DNA of 64,000 nucleotides from Simmondsia chinensis (GCA_018398585.1 JAGTTD010000010.1:23383739-23447738), one strand, 5' to 3'; counted from the stretch's first letter, positions 47,564 to 59,919 are shown. A program made the numbers and translations. Notes: generated by a model from the sequence alone, not told the origin.

Positions 47564-47787
47564 AGTGGAGGGGGTGGAGAGGGGAGCTAGGGGGGGGGGG
47601 GGGGGGGCGGCGAGGGTTCGTCACAGTGGCTAGCGGTGGGTTATCGCCGTTAAGGTGGCGTCGCTGCAGTGGTGTCCCGGTTGTTGTCGGTGAGGTTGCT
47701 GACGTTGGATGGGACAGGGGGACGTTGGATGGGACTGGGGGATGTTGGGGGATGTTGTAGTAGAGAGGGAGAGAGTGGAGAGAGACC
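47564..47787 (-). other. GC-rich 5' leader of the RTE LINE
   Basis: On the minus strand it begins ggtctctctccactctctcc at the target duplication. It is rich in CCCC and includes a 19-base tract (G on plus, 47590-47608). A 94-codon frame (47505-47789) encodes a low-complexity Pro/His/Thr sequence and may be fortuitous. It runs directly into the linker before RT. Confidence 0.6.
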
Positions 47788-47799
47788 ATTTTAATGAAT

Positions 47800-47966
47800 C
47801 ATCAATCTCATTGTTAAAAAATTTAACAATAATATTCAGGATAGTCTTTTTACTTTAATGAAATTCCAAATTTCATACTATTTGTAATTCTACATACTCC
47901 AATTTTACCAAACCTGATGCTTTTTTGTTAATTATGAACGTATTTATCATTGGCTCTAATACCAAT
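47800..47966 (-). mobile_element. Copia-A copy 3, leader start and primer-binding site
   Basis: Non-coding. On the minus strand it starts at the primer-binding site (reverse complement of tggtattagagcc at about 47952-47964) and continues into the leader that resumes at 37025 on the other side of the RTE LINE. Confidence 0.72.
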
Positions 47967-48706
47967 TGTTCAGAACGTATTTCAAAATTTTTCCCTGAGT
48001 GACTAAAGCAGGCGCTATGGAAAACTAATTTAAAATTCTTAGTTTTAAATCTAAAGCCTTGATCTAATTAAACAATTTAATTAGGTCTAGATCTTATTCT
48101 AATAGGTTATAATATGACAAATGAAAAATATCGAATAAAACAAGTATAAACATGCTCTGTAGAGTAAACGAAATAATGAAAAAAGAAATTAAATATCACA
48201 AGCGAATCCCGATTCTGGCTTGAAGACCTGAAATCGGAAGAAGGTTTCTTGATACCTCAAGGCCTTCATCTTAATGGTCTCTTCTTTCACCGGGAGTGTG
48301 GTTTCCCAAAATTATTTATGTTAGGAAAAAATTCAGAAAAATTTTTCTTTTAATCTTTCCAAAATATAATTTTTCAGAAACATTATGCAAAATGGTAATT
48401 TAGAAAACTACTAAAATAATTTTAAGACTTTTTGTTGCGGGAGAAAACTAGGTTCCAAGACCTACGACCTACTTTATTATTCTCATGACCAAAACACGCA
48501 TACAAACCCCAAAAGGGCGCTGACATCACCCTGACGTCAGCCACTCATCAGTGCTCAACACGGATTAAACACAGGCGCACCTTCGTCAGTGTCCCCTATT
48601 TCCTTTTATGGGTTCGAGCGCATGCACTACAAGCGGGTTGTGTGTTTTCTCCCTTTTTTTTCTTTTTATTTTTGATTTAAAATTTCACATGTATAAGTTG
48701 TTTTAT
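47967..48706 (-). repeat. Copia-A LTR, 3' part, minus strand (5' LTR of copy 3)
   Basis: On the minus strand the block ends ...ctgaaca at 47967 next to the primer-binding site and corresponds to roughly the last 740 bp of the family A LTR (compare 59190-59919). At about 48706 the sequence switches to the same LTR family on the plus strand. Confidence 0.75.
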
Positions 48707-50017
48707 GGGCAATCTTTAGTCTCTAAAGAGGTAAAGATGTCACCTTAATTGATTCGCAAATATGCGAACATTTTGTAGAATATTTTGCCGAAGTATTTAA
48801 TATGATTGATATTTGAATTTAATACATAAATTATTTTTGTATTGTTGAATTGTTCGAGAAGGACAAGTTGGGAACTACGATGATAGATGTGAGAAAAGTA
48901 ATGATAGAGGTTATAGTTACTTTTGCTCATAGATATCTAATTGAGGGGTTAATTGTCACAATAAAAGTTATTTAAAAAATTATTGAGTGAATATATTTAA
49001 TTCTAGAGTGGAGAAGAAGTTATTTAGTGGAATTAAGTTTTTTACTTAATGATAATCAATTATTATTATGAGATATGTGGTACATAAGATTGTACATAAG
49101 ATCCATCCACAAGCCTCACCTTAAGCATCATTTAGTGAAAAATTATTGAGTGAATATATTTAATTCTAGAGTGGAGAGGAAGTTATTTAGTGAAGTTATT
49201 TAATTCTAGAGTTAGATTGTACATAAGATCCATCCACAAGCCTCACCTTAAGCATCATTTGAAAATATTTAAAAAGACTAAATGGGATGAATTATTTATT
49301 TATCAGATAAATTATATTTTATGCTAAACAAATATTCTTTGGATGAATATATAACACGATAAACTATATCTTACTTTAAACTAAACAAAAAAAAAAAGGG
49401 AAAGTGCAAAAACTCAGTAGCACAACCTTAGGCAAATTTGGTTTGGGTGACGTTAAATTGTATATTAGATGAAACATACGAGCTTTTATCGTGAAATTAA
49501 ATTTTAGTGTTTTGGAATCTGGTTTTCTCTCATGACGAAACCCTAACAATGTTTTAGGTGTTTGCTAAATTATTGTTTAATATAATTTTTTGGAAAAAAT
49601 ATTTTTCAAAAAGAATAAAGGAAAATTTTAGTTATGAAATTCTTCCTAAATTAAATATTTTGGAAGTCCACACTCCAAAGGAGGTCATTCCGAAGAAGAC
49701 CTTGAGGTGTCAAGAAATCATTTTCTAATTTTAGATCTTCAAGTTGGAATCAGGATTCGTGCTTTAAGTATGTATAATTAAATATACAATGTTTAATTTG
49801 TTTTCTTTTATTTCATTTGTTCTACATACTTTGTTTATGCTTATTTTATTCGAGATTTTTTTCCATTAAATTATGAACCAATTAGAGTAAGATCTAGATC
49901 CAATAAATAGTTTAATTAGATTAGGGCTTTAGATCTAAAATTATGAATTTCAAATTGATATTCCACTACGTCCACTCAAGCCAATTTAGAGAAAAGTTTT
50001 GAAATATGTTCGCAACA
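48707..50017 (+). repeat. Copia-A LTR, 5'-truncated, plus strand
   Basis: It matches the family A LTR from about position 580 (caaagatgtc(t/a)cc, compare 58466) to its end (gttcgcaaca). No primer-binding site or element interior follows, so it is a solo or truncated LTR. Its last ~650 bp are an inverted copy of 47967-48700, giving a large inverted repeat. Confidence 0.75.
49089..49260 (+). repeat. Short direct duplication inside the LTR
   Basis: A 45-base block beginning attgtacataagatccatcc occurs at 49089-49133 and again, exactly, at 49216-49260. The sequence between them repeats attattgagtgaatatattt from 48990 upstream. It is a local segmental duplication absent from the other LTR copies. 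Confidence 0.85.
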
Positions 50018-50113
50018 TGATGCCCCTCAGGAAAAAATAAATTGAGCCTATTTTCTTTTCCTTTGAGAAGCAATCGAGAAACTCCTTTCTTATTGTTCAT
50101 CTACCTTGGTCAA

Positions 50114-50115
<2 letters not shown>

Positions 50116-50155
<40 letters not shown>
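50116..50155. repeat. (TA)n microsatellite at the left plastid junction
   Basis: About 40 bases of TA repeats with one C interruption directly abut plastid-derived trnP sequence. Confidence 0.9.
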
Positions 50156-50157
<2 letters not shown>

Positions 50158-50180
50158 GTTCAAATCCTGTCGTCCCTACC
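50156..50180 (+). pseudogene. trnP-UGG: trnP-UGG, 3' third (plastid-derived)
   Basis: gggttcaaatcctgtcgtcc and the following ctacc match the T arm and acceptor end of plastid tRNA-Pro. The anticodon and D arms are missing at the (TA)n junction. Confidence 0.8.
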
Positions 50181-50358
50181 TAATTACTTTTCCTTTGAGA
50201 AGTAACCAGGAATTAATTGAGATCGATTCAAATTGGACATACATAATCTATCATCTTTATGATACTATATACTATTGTATATGCACTCAGGATGCAAATG
50301 TAGTTTGGGTTACAAAAAGAACCCTTTTCTTTACAGTCTTTTTTATTGTTATAAGAAA

Positions 50359-50432
50359 GCGCTCTTAGTTCAGTTCGATAAAACGTGGGTCTCCAAGACC
50401 CGATGTCGTAGGTTCAAATCCTACAGAGCATG
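50359..50432 (+). pseudogene. trnW-CCA: trnW-CCA (plastid-derived), mutated
   Basis: A 74-base tRNA-Trp-like sequence from gcgctcttagttcagttcg to ctacagagcatg. The anticodon CCA is kept within gtctccaagac. Compared with the usual plastid gene there are changes in the D loop (cgataaaacg), the anticodon loop and the acceptor stem (a mismatch near the 3' end). It is likely not functional. Confidence 0.85.
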
Positions 50433-50557
50433 ATTTCATTCTTGTTAGGTTAAATCAGACTGAACTAATTTTATTAATTTGACCAGTAATCAAAATTTGA
50501 CCTTCTGTGGATTAAAGAAAGGAGGAGCTCAATTAAAAAAAAAGATTTGTTAATTAA

Positions 50558-50677
<120 letters not shown>

Positions 50678-50859
50678 TTATTTGAAAGCAAAAAAAAAAA
50701 AAAAAAAAAAAAAAAGGAGGTAATATCTATCCCTAAATTTTAATCTGAATTGCCCATGAATTTCAATGAACAAAAATTGTCAATTGCTACGTTAAAGAAC
50801 TAGAAAATATATGAATCGGTAGAAAGATTTCTTTTTATGAATTATTCATTTAATTAATT

Positions 50860-51846
<987 letters not shown>

Positions 51847-52098
51847 ATGTCTGGAAGCATAGGAGACCATTCTTTTGCTGATATTATTACCAGTATTTGA
51901 TACTGGGTCATTCATAGCATTAATATACCTTCCCTATTCATTGCGGGTTAGTTATTCGTCGGCACGGGTTTAGCTTACGATGTGTTTGGAAGCCCTCGGC
52001 CAAACGAATATTTCACAGAGAGCCGACAAGGAATTCCATAAATAACTGGCCGTTTTGACCCTTTGGAACAACTCGATGAATTTAGTAGATCCGCTTCG
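51847..52098 (+). pseudogene. psbE: psbE (cytochrome b559 alpha subunit), three stops
   Basis: The frame starts MSGSIGDHSFADIIT and stays in register through the heme-binding helix to [12 protein letters not shown]. It has TGA at codon 18 (51898, expected Arg), TAG at codon 35 (51949, expected Trp) and TAA at codon 65 (52039). The natural stop is also lost: the last codons are replaced by agatccgcttcgg. The heme-ligand region (RYWVIHS in working genes) is interrupted directly before it. PsbE is part of photosystem II. Confidence 0.93.
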
Positions 52099-52106
52099 GA
52101 GGCCCA

Positions 52107-52228
52107 ATGACCATAGATCGAACCTATCCAATTTTTACAGTGCGATGGTTGGCTATTCACGGACTAGCTGTACCTACCGCTTTTTTTTTTTTGGGTCAAT
52201 ATCAGCAATGCAGTTCATTCAACGATAA
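52107..52228 (+). pseudogene. psbF: psbF (cytochrome b559 beta subunit), +2 frameshift
   Basis: It starts [19 protein letters not shown], including the heme-ligand histidine. A T tract at about 52180-52192 is two bases too long for the frame (the block is 122 nt against 120 for a normal 39-codon gene plus stop), so the end AMQFIQR is out of frame. It lies 8 bp after psbE, as in the plastid psbE-F-L-J operon. Confidence 0.92.
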
Positions 52229-52372
<144 letters not shown>

Positions 52373-52506
52373 AAAGAATGAAAGAGAATAATATATAGAG
52401 TAGGAATTCTTTAATCCCATTCGGAAGGACCTCATCTCATAATTATCCATGATTGTTTATGTCTCTAGCATGACTATTTGACGAAATGTGGAGGGAAGTG
52501 GGGTAA

Positions 52507-52631
52507 ATGGCCAACACTACTGGAAGGATTCCTCTTTTTGGATAATAGGTACTGTAACTGGTATTCTTGTGATCGGTTTAATAGGTATTTTATTTTATGG
52601 TTCATACTCTGGATTGGGCTCATCCATATAG
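52507..52631 (+). pseudogene. psbJ: psbJ (photosystem II subunit J), +2 frameshift
   Basis: It starts [11 protein letters not shown] run of five T (about 52529-52535) is two bases longer than the frame allows (125 nt against 123), and the helix and end [10 protein letters not shown] are out of frame. It closes the psbE-F-L-J cluster. Confidence 0.9.
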
Positions 52632-53627
52632 TAATAGTAATCGGATGAACTGAGGTATATATATGAACGTGTAAGAAGTCAACGGGACCCTCTCCCCCCC
52701 TTGAGTTAGACAAACAAAGAAGGGGGAGGTCCCATTAAATAATAATAATAATTTTTCGTATAAATGAAAAAAAAAAGGATTCACTTTTACGATGTTTCAA
52801 AAAATAACTCGATTCCATTTTTTAAAATGAATTTTTAGGTGAATCGGAACATCTATTCCTAGATAGTACCTATGGATACTTTTGATACTTTATAATATTT
52901 TTGAAGAAAGAATCGTTTCGTTCGATTTCCTAAAGATACAATAAAATACCTATTTTTGTAGATCAAATATCATGCAAAAACTTTCTATGCTCTATACTAA
53001 TAGAACCTTGCTCTATTTATTTTAAAATATCAACTTTGTATTTGATCAAAGTTGATATTTTTTTTGATAAGTTCATAGAAGGAGTTCTATTTGTTCAATA
53101 AATTTCCCTCTCTTTTTTGTTTGTCCACTGGATTTTATATGTGTAATAAATAATCAATCTAAAAAAGGTTCAATCTACAAAAAATATAAATTCAGACTAA
53201 GTGACGAAGTGGATCAAGAATCATTTTCGACACAAGAAAAGGATGTGTAAAATTCTTTTTCTTGTGTCAAAGACTAGGATGACAAGGAATCCCCCTGGAA
53301 TCATTTGTTCCCATCATTTATCTTTTCTTTGCGTTATATTCCCCACTTAGCCTAGTATATAGTCGAATTTGATTCTCGAATATAAAACTTTCGATGCACT
53401 CTATGACATTTCAATCTGATATAATAACAGTGACATCGTTTTCGCAATATACATACTATAACTAAGAATGTAGTACAAGAAATTCCTGACATCTCGTAGA
53501 AAAAGAGTATAAACAAACAAAAAAAGCCCCTCATAATTTTTCTAAATTTTTTTCTTTCTAGATCATCCATAATTGTCAAGAAGAATTTGATTCTTGTTAC
53601 AAACTTGATGTTGACAAATTTGCGAAT
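52632..53627. other. Plastid psbJ-petA spacer
   Basis: About 1 kb of AT-rich non-coding sequence between convergent psbJ and petA, as in plastomes. It includes a hairpin-like pair near 53030-53060 (atcaactttgtatttg and caaagttgatat) that could be the terminator stem of the psb operon, and another near 53235-53268 (acacaagaaaaggat against ctttttcttgtgt). No gene is seen. Confidence 0.7.
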
Positions 53628-54148
53628 CTAGAAATTAATTTCCGACAATTGAACCTTCTCGAACTGTTTCTTTTTAAGAACTAAAAAAAATTTGTGCCAA
53701 AATAACAGATGCAAAGAAGAACAGCACGTAATGGATCTTGAAGTACTATTTCTGCATCTCCCTGACCAAATCCACCCACATTAGGGTTACTCGTTAATGG
53801 TTGATCAAGTTTGATAGATTCACCCTCTAAAACAAGAAGCTCTGGTCCTGGAGGGATAATATCAACCACTTGACGTCCATCCGATTCATCCGCTATGGTT
53901 ATTTCGTATCCACCCTTTACTTTTCGTATAATTTTATTTACGATACCAGCTGCTGCAGCATTATAAATTGTATTATTACTCTTGCTTTCGTCGGGATAAA
54001 TCTGACCCCTTCCCCTGTTACTGCCTACATATATTGGATATTTTAAGAAGTGAACATCTTTCTTAGCAGCAGGGTCCGAGGAAAGAATAGGAAAGGTGAT
54101 TTCATTATATTTTTGCCTAGGAATAGGACCTATCACAAGAATATTTTT
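53628..54148 (-). pseudogene. petA: petA (cytochrome f), 3' half, frameshifted
   Basis: On the minus strand the frame enters at about 54148 (NILVIGPIP) and covers the later half of cytochrome f: [33 protein letters not shown] and [20 protein letters not shown]. The 5' half with signal peptide and heme-binding CXXCH is missing. Near 53735 a deletion of about 11 bases shifts the frame before the membrane anchor; the anchor's DNA (leading to QFEKVQLSE-like codons) is still present. Cytochrome f is the c-type heme subunit of the b6f complex. The 5' break is at a (TA)n tract. Confidence 0.93.
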
Positions 54149-54765
54149 AATATATATATATATATGTATGTATGTATATGTATATGGAAAATCTGCATGT
54201 ATGACAATCCATCGATCATCTCTTTTACCACTAACTGTGCTTCATCTATTAACATTGAAGTACTAGACTATATGCAATCTCAGTTCTACAAACCCTTTTA
54301 GGAATAGGAAGCCCAAAGTAAAAGTGTAGCGAGTTTCTCACAAACCACTATGTGAACTTAATTAGGTCTAAGGAACACCCTTACATGATTGCCACCCTAA
54401 GAACCATCTACTGATATTTTGGTTTTCAATTTATTTAAGAAACTCAAGCAAGTTTGTTTAGTGAATATATTATCCATATGTACTCACACAATTGTCTTGG
54501 TGTCTCCAAATGAGTAATCACAAAATCAACTTCCCTTTGTCAGAAAGAGTAGCTAACTCTGTCTGTTGGTATTTCCAAATTCATTGATGGCCATTGTCAA
54601 GGATCTTATGATCAATAATATTTAAGGACAAAACTATCAAGCCTTAGCTGTCATTATAGTGACTAACCTCATAATGTCAATCCCATTAAACATAACCTAT
54701 GGGCATTACCATGTTAATGCAATAAAATGTAATAATAAAGTAAACATGATAAGAAAACAATGTAA
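54149..54765. other. (TA)n junction followed by unassigned non-coding sequence
   Basis: The first ~35 bases are a TA/TATG microsatellite at the right plastid junction. The remainder (54185-54765) is non-coding. I see no LTR end, TIR or coding similarity, and the short ORFs (54050-54301, 54659-54853) are not supported. Confidence 0.55.
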
Positions 54766-54928
54766 TTTTTTTTTCTTTTTTTTTTTTTTGGTGAACAAAC
54801 AATGCCCAAAGGCAACTACAACAAAAGTCGTTCCCGTTCTAGGCAGGAAGTAAAACATGATAGAGGAACTTCATCCTTAAAATGATTACAATTAACTAAA
54901 AGATGACATCTCGCCACAAGATAGACCG

Positions 54929-55165
54929 CTAAATTGTACATCCTTGGCACTCACTTGAACCTAGCATAAAAAATAAAAAAATAAAATAATTGGCCAGGTC
55001 CCTTCTAACATCTAGCACAATAGCCCTAATATATCTAGCAAAAGCATGAATAACATCATTACAATCCAATTCTAATATAATACATCGCCATGGGAACAAA
55101 TGGGCAAGGATGAACGATGTCCTGAAAGCAAAAGCTTCAGCCGCCTCGACACTCGAAGATAGCAC
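54929..55165 (-). pseudogene. LINE RNase H-like domain
   Basis: On the minus strand: VEAAEAFAFRTSFILAHLF, then CIILELDCNDVIHAFAR. The AEA.A...A and ELDC..V phrases fit the RNase H-like domain (RVT_3) at the C terminus of plant L1 ORF2. The frame changes after about residue 60. Confidence 0.7.
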
Positions 55166-55199
55166 AGACCTGCACCATCTTACAACAAAAGAGCCCTTA

Positions 55200-55560
55200 A
55201 AATCTTAGGCCACAACTCCCATGGCAGCTTTAGGAGGCCTGTAATCAAATGCGACATCACAATGAATTTTAATAAAGCCCCAGGGGGCGTGACCAGGACA
55301 GAACCCATTCAGTAAGGGGACTTGGACCAATATGAGGGTTATCAACCATAGAAATCAGATATCAGGGAAACTCCAATAATGCAAGTTTATAAATCCAAAT
55401 CAAGGTTATAAATGAGAGATAAACCAAGTCGCAGACACTGTCCCATAGAAAAATGGAATGTGTTCCAAAGATTCAGGATTTTAAAAACATTTGGGGCACA
55501 TTGCGTTGTCAATAAGATTACAAACCCTTAGGTTCTCTAGAGTTGGCAAGGCGCTATGAA
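55200..55560 (-). pseudogene. LINE zf-RVT region
   Basis: A minus-strand frame near 55430-55510 reads CPKCFKNPESLEHIPFFYG, matching the zinc-binding zf-RVT phrase (CP.C......E...H.FF.C) between RT and RNase H. The rest is degraded. Confidence 0.6.
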
Positions 55561-56164
55561 CCATTCTCCTTATTGCCATCCAAACTTGAGGAGCAACCAA
55601 AATATTCCAAATTTATTTAAAAATTATAGTATTATTACTTCCAAAAGAAGAAGTTATGTTAATCATTGCATTCTGCTATTGAGGCCACAAAAAACACTTA
55701 AACGAACCGATTATCGTTCATTTTTGTTCAAATACCGAACTAGTGAGTCTTGAAGAACAGGGACCGATATGGGAGTACATTTGATAATGAGAGCATCCCA
55801 AGGAGAGAGAAGCTTATTAATAAGTTCCTCCCTCCACTGTTTGGAAGCTAGAAGAATAAAAACAGCTAGTTTTTCAATATTATAGGCTTTAGCTCATGGA
55901 GGGTCAATACCATGCATTGGCTTACACGGAAGCCATTTATCCTTTCATATATGAATCGAACTCCCATTATGAACATTGTATCTCAGCCCCGAATTCTAAA
56001 AGTCATGCCCCAAAAGGAGGCTCTGCTAGAACAAAGAGGGCCTAAACTGCACAAAAGCCATATCAAAGGTGCATTTAGGGAATTAAATTTCCATCATAAA
56101 GCGATCACACAAGGAATTAGGTTGGTCAACAAGTCTCCATCCTGTTCTACTGTAAGAACCATAT

Positions 56165-56449
56165 TTAAACCCTCCATATCTCTAAAGCCAAAATCCTCTT
56201 GTTTTTTGGGGCGCTTCCAGCATTGCCAACTGCGCCGATGAATGTGATATTTAGATGCTCATAATAACTCCAATAGAAGTTAGCAATAATGAAGTTAAGT
56301 GTTTTATTAAAAGAATTTGGGAACATAAAACAACTCATAACATAAAGCAGGATTGAGGAGACAACAAATTTGAGAAGAACCTCACAACCGACATGAGATA
56401 AAAGTTTTGCTTTCCACCCATTAATTTTACCCCTTATTTTGTCCAACAA
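56165..56449 (-). pseudogene. LINE ORF2, region after the RT core
   Basis: A 94-codon minus-strand frame begins MLDKIRGKINGWKAKLLSHVG and continues VLLKFVVSSILLYVMSCFMFP, a standard phrase of plant L1 ORF2 (usual WKAK.LS..GR..LIKSVL.SIP.Y.MS). It then reads into a WG..... segment that is broken. Confidence 0.82.
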
Positions 56450-56711
56450 AAAATGAATTGCTTTAGTCTTACCCGCGTGGTCTGGATCCTGAGATAATGA
56501 TCCTTAGGACGTAGAGGTCTAACATTATGTTATCACATTATTGCGTCTCTTGTTTAATAAAGTTGGCTGAACAACATAGGCTTGATTGAGAAAACTTAAC
56601 CGATTGTCCCGACGCACCACAAAAACAAGAAAGTAGACCCTTCACTTGATGACTACTATCCCCATTTACTTCAAAGAAGAGAAGATGGTTATCGAGATAT
56701 AAAAGGATTGT

Positions 56712-56750
<39 letters not shown>

Positions 56751-57249
56751 ACATCCTCATTTAATGTAGACAGGTTGCCATCATTTAATGTAGAAAGGTT
56801 GCCATAAACCATTATTCATAGATTTATATATAAGGTGGGAGAGAGCATCAATAACAAACAAAAACAGATACATGAAAGGGGATCTCCTTGGATAAGACCC
56901 TTGTTAATATTAAAAGCATGAGTTTTCGCACCATTCACCATAGGACAAACTCTAACCGTTGTAACACATTCCATAACTCTATTGATGAAAACCCAACAAA
57001 AAACTCATTTTAATCAAAATCCATTTAGAAATTCTCAATCCACCTGGTCATATGCTTTGAACAAGTCCAATTTTAATGTCGCAAACTTCTTCTTTCTTCT
57101 TTTTAAGTGATTAAGAGCATGGAAGGCTTCGTGAGCTATAATTATATTATCTTGAATTAGTCTTCATTTGACAAAAGGACCTTAAACCGGTAAAATAATA
57201 TTGTCATATATGGCTTCAGCCGATTGGATATGATCTAGGAAATTAGTTT

Positions 57250-57462
57250 TTAGTTAAAATTACATAGACTTATTGGTCTATAGTCTTGCACTCGAGCTGG
57301 ATTTTGTATTTTAGGTATCAAGGCGATATTGGTTTTCTTCAGCCTTTTACGGAGCCTTCCACAAGAGAAAAAACTTTTTAAATCCCATATACACATCCCC
57401 GCCCACAATGTCCCGAAATCTGTGATACAAAAACACCTAGAAGACCATCGGACCTCAGGCAT
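57250..57462 (-). pseudogene. LINE reverse transcriptase, N-terminal core
   Basis: A 70-codon minus-strand frame ends KKTNIALIPKIQNPARVQDYRPISLCN, here seen as phrases NIALIPKI and DYRPISLCN, which define the start of the plant L1 RT domain. The FADD catalytic region would lie near the G tract (56712-56749) and is not readable. Confidence 0.85.
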
Positions 57463-57864
57463 TTAGACTACCAAGCATCAAAGCTTTAATCTCCTCATCA
57501 ATAATAGCCAAGTAAGGGCTTTGTTAATGTCATTAGGGATCAAGGTGGAAATGGCATTAAGAACATAATCAACAATGCAAGTTCTGCTTCTCTTATAAAT
57601 CTTTTTAAAATGTCGAACTGATAACTCTGCAATGTGTTTATAGTTTTCAGTCCACACCCCATCATCACCTTGAATTTTAACAATCGCATTCCAACATCTT
57701 CACTTCAGAGTCATAGCATGTAAGAATCCCCTAATTTTTGTCCCTATAACTAATCCAATCAAGGCGAGATCCTTCATAACACTATCTATTTTCTTATTCC
57801 CAATAAGATTGAAGATCCTCATTCGAGCTCAACTCCTCATGTGCTTCACTGCTACTCAGCCTCC

Positions 57865-59919
57865 TGTTGGAATTGGTGTCCTAGAAAACCCATTTAATTA
57901 GCCTTAAATGTCAAATAAATAAAATTATTTTATTTATTTATTGTTTGATTATATTTTACAAGTCAAATATGTGTGTGACAGTTTTTCAAAAGCATTCCAT
58001 GATATGGATGTTTTCCAACATGACATGTAAGATTAGGTTTAAGTGGTCAATGAGATTTAACCATAGATAGAATTAGATCAAATTAGTGATATGTTGTCAA
58101 AATATATGTTCATAGTCGGTGATAAGTTTGGACAACTTGTCTGATAAGACAATAATATAATACTTTAGATGACTTGTCTTGGTCATGCGAATAGGAATCA
58201 AAAAGTTTTATATTGATGTTGTAGATATGATTAGAACACTAAGAAGGACAACCTAAAATATTTGTTTCTTAACCGTTATTAGATTCACACTTGTATGAAT
58301 TCTAAATCCAAAATATAGTATGAACTCATGTATGAATTGTTCGTTCCTTTGATGTGCTAAAAGGATCAGTCATAGTGCATTCACTTGAATCTTACGTGCG
58401 CTGGGTAACAGCATGAAGTGTTGCTGGAGCAATTTTTCTACATGGAATCTATAGTCTGCAACGAGACAAAGATGTCTCCTTAATTTATTCGCAAGTATAC
58501 AAATAGATTCTAGAACATTTCACTGAAGTATTCCACATGTTCGACATTTGGATTTAATACAGAAATTATTTATGTATTATAGAATTGATCGAGACAAGCA
58601 AATCAATTATTTGGATGGGAGTCCTCAAAAATGGCCTCTTGTCAGGGTCTCAGCCTAAGGGGGTAAAGTTGTGTACATCCTACCCCTCCCGGAGCCTACG
58701 TATGCGGGAGCCCTTGAGGCACTAGGACTATTGTTGTTGTTGTTACGTTGCTCGAGACAGGCAATCAGGAACTACAGCGAGAGATGTGAGAAAAGTTACA
58801 ATGGTAGTTAGAGTTACATTTTTTCACCGATATCTAATAGAGGGGTTAATTGTCGTAATAAAAGTTATTTGAGAAATTTCTAAGTGAATATATTTAATTC
58901 TAAAGTGTAATGAAACTTATTCAGTGGAATTAAGTTTTATTAATGGTATTCAATTGTTATCATATGATGATAATCATATTTGACCCATTTGGAGCTAAAG
59001 TTAGATTGTCCCTTAGGTCCCTCCGCAAGCCTCAGCTCAAAGCACTGTTTGAAAAATATATGAAATGAATTTATGAGATGAATTAACTATTTATGTGACA
59101 AATAAAATGTTATCCTAAACAATTATTCATGAGATAAATATGTAATATAATAATTTGTATCATGGTTTTAAACAAAAAAAATAAATAAATAATTTGATGT
59201 GAAATAAACCCATACCCATGCTATGTAAAAAAAAAGGAGAAATTGCAACACTGATGTCATGCTAATGTCAGCAACACAAAGTGACACGAATTTCACTCTG
59301 GCACGGCATCATCCACGCACTGACGTCATTTTTTCTTTTATATATATATATATAAGTTTTATGGTTGAGATTTATATGATTTTAGGTTTTGGAACCTAGG
59401 TTTCTCCCCTGATGAAAATTCTAAAACTATTTTAGGGATTCTCTCAATTATTATTTAGTATAATTTTTTTTTGAAAAATTATTTTTCAGAAAGAATGATG
59501 GAAAATATTTTGTTCTGAAAGTGATGGAAAATATTTTGTTCTGAAATTTTTCCTATATTAAATATTTTGGAAGCCCACACTCCAGTGCTAAAAGAGGTTA
59601 TTACGAAGAAAACCTTGAGGTGTTAAGAAATTTTTTTTAAATTGTAGATCTTCAAGTCGGAGTTAGTATTCGCACTTCGGGTTTGTCTAAATTAAGTATT
59701 TTATATTTAATTTTTTTTCCTTTGTTTCTTTTGTTCTATATACTATGTTTATACTAGTTTTATTCGATGTTTTGTTTGTCATATTATAAAATAATTAGAG
59801 TAAGATCCAGATCTAATAAAATAGTTTAATTTGGTTATGACTTTAGATTTAATATTGAGAATTTAAAATTGGTTTTCTCGCTGAACCCAATTAAGCCGAT
59901 CTATTGAACTATATTCCCA
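57865..59919 (+). repeat. Copia-A 5' LTR, reference copy
   Basis: It starts tgttggaattggtgtcc and ends attccca just before the primer-binding site, 2055 bp including a 142-bp inserted retroposon and its duplication. Related LTRs or parts lie at 2225-5013, 27793-29711 and 47967-50017. Confidence 0.82.
58606..58747 (+). mobile_element. Short TTG-tailed retroposon in the LTR
   Basis: The insertion is flanked by imperfect duplications of about 20 bp (ttgatcgagacaagcaaatca at 58585-58605, ttgctcgagacaggcaatca at 58748-58767). Its sequence, with tgtgtacatcctacccctcc, gcgggagcccttgaggcact and (TTG)n end, matches the RTE LINE 3' tail at 37042-37180 and the tail of the 5S-derived retroposon. It is either a strongly 5'-truncated RTE LINE or a SINE of the same tail group. 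Confidence 0.8.

Larger units (their letters stand above)
37038..47787 (-). mobile_element. RTE-type LINE (minus strand), split by a Sirevirus
   Basis: A target duplication attttaatgaat (37026-37037 and 47788-47799) bounds the element in copia copy 3. On the minus strand it begins with a GC-rich leader (47787 downward), passes into the RT domain, is interrupted by the Sirevirus 38455-46836, resumes with the rest of RT and the C-terminal domain, and ends in a 3' UTR with a (TTG)n tail (37038-37060). Without the Sirevirus it is about 2.36 kb. The apurinic endonuclease domain is missing between leader and RT, so it is an internally deleted copy even though both ends are present. Confidence 0.85.
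54766..57864 (-). mobile_element. L1-type LINE (minus strand), 5' part lost or cut by copia
   Basis: A poly(T) tract (54766-54789) marks the 3' end on the plus strand. Going right, minus-strand coding runs from RNase H through zf-RVT to the RT core, in LINE order. A 38-base tract (G on plus, 56712-56749) lies within the RT region. At 57865 a copia LTR begins, so the LINE may continue beyond it and outside the window. Frames are broken throughout. Confidence 0.83.

Noticed and set aside
47505..47789. A proline-rich 94-codon protein gene in the RTE leader
   Set aside because: It is low-complexity sequence starting at the insertion edge, with a C/G tract inside. It could be part of the RTE leader but shows no domain.
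53628..54148. A working cytochrome f gene
   Set aside because: The heme-binding 5' half is missing, the frame is shifted before the membrane anchor, and the segment lies in nuclear transposon-rich DNA.
54185..54765. Another transposon or promoter region
   Set aside because: No LTR or TIR ends, target duplication, coding similarity or repeated copy could be found by eye.
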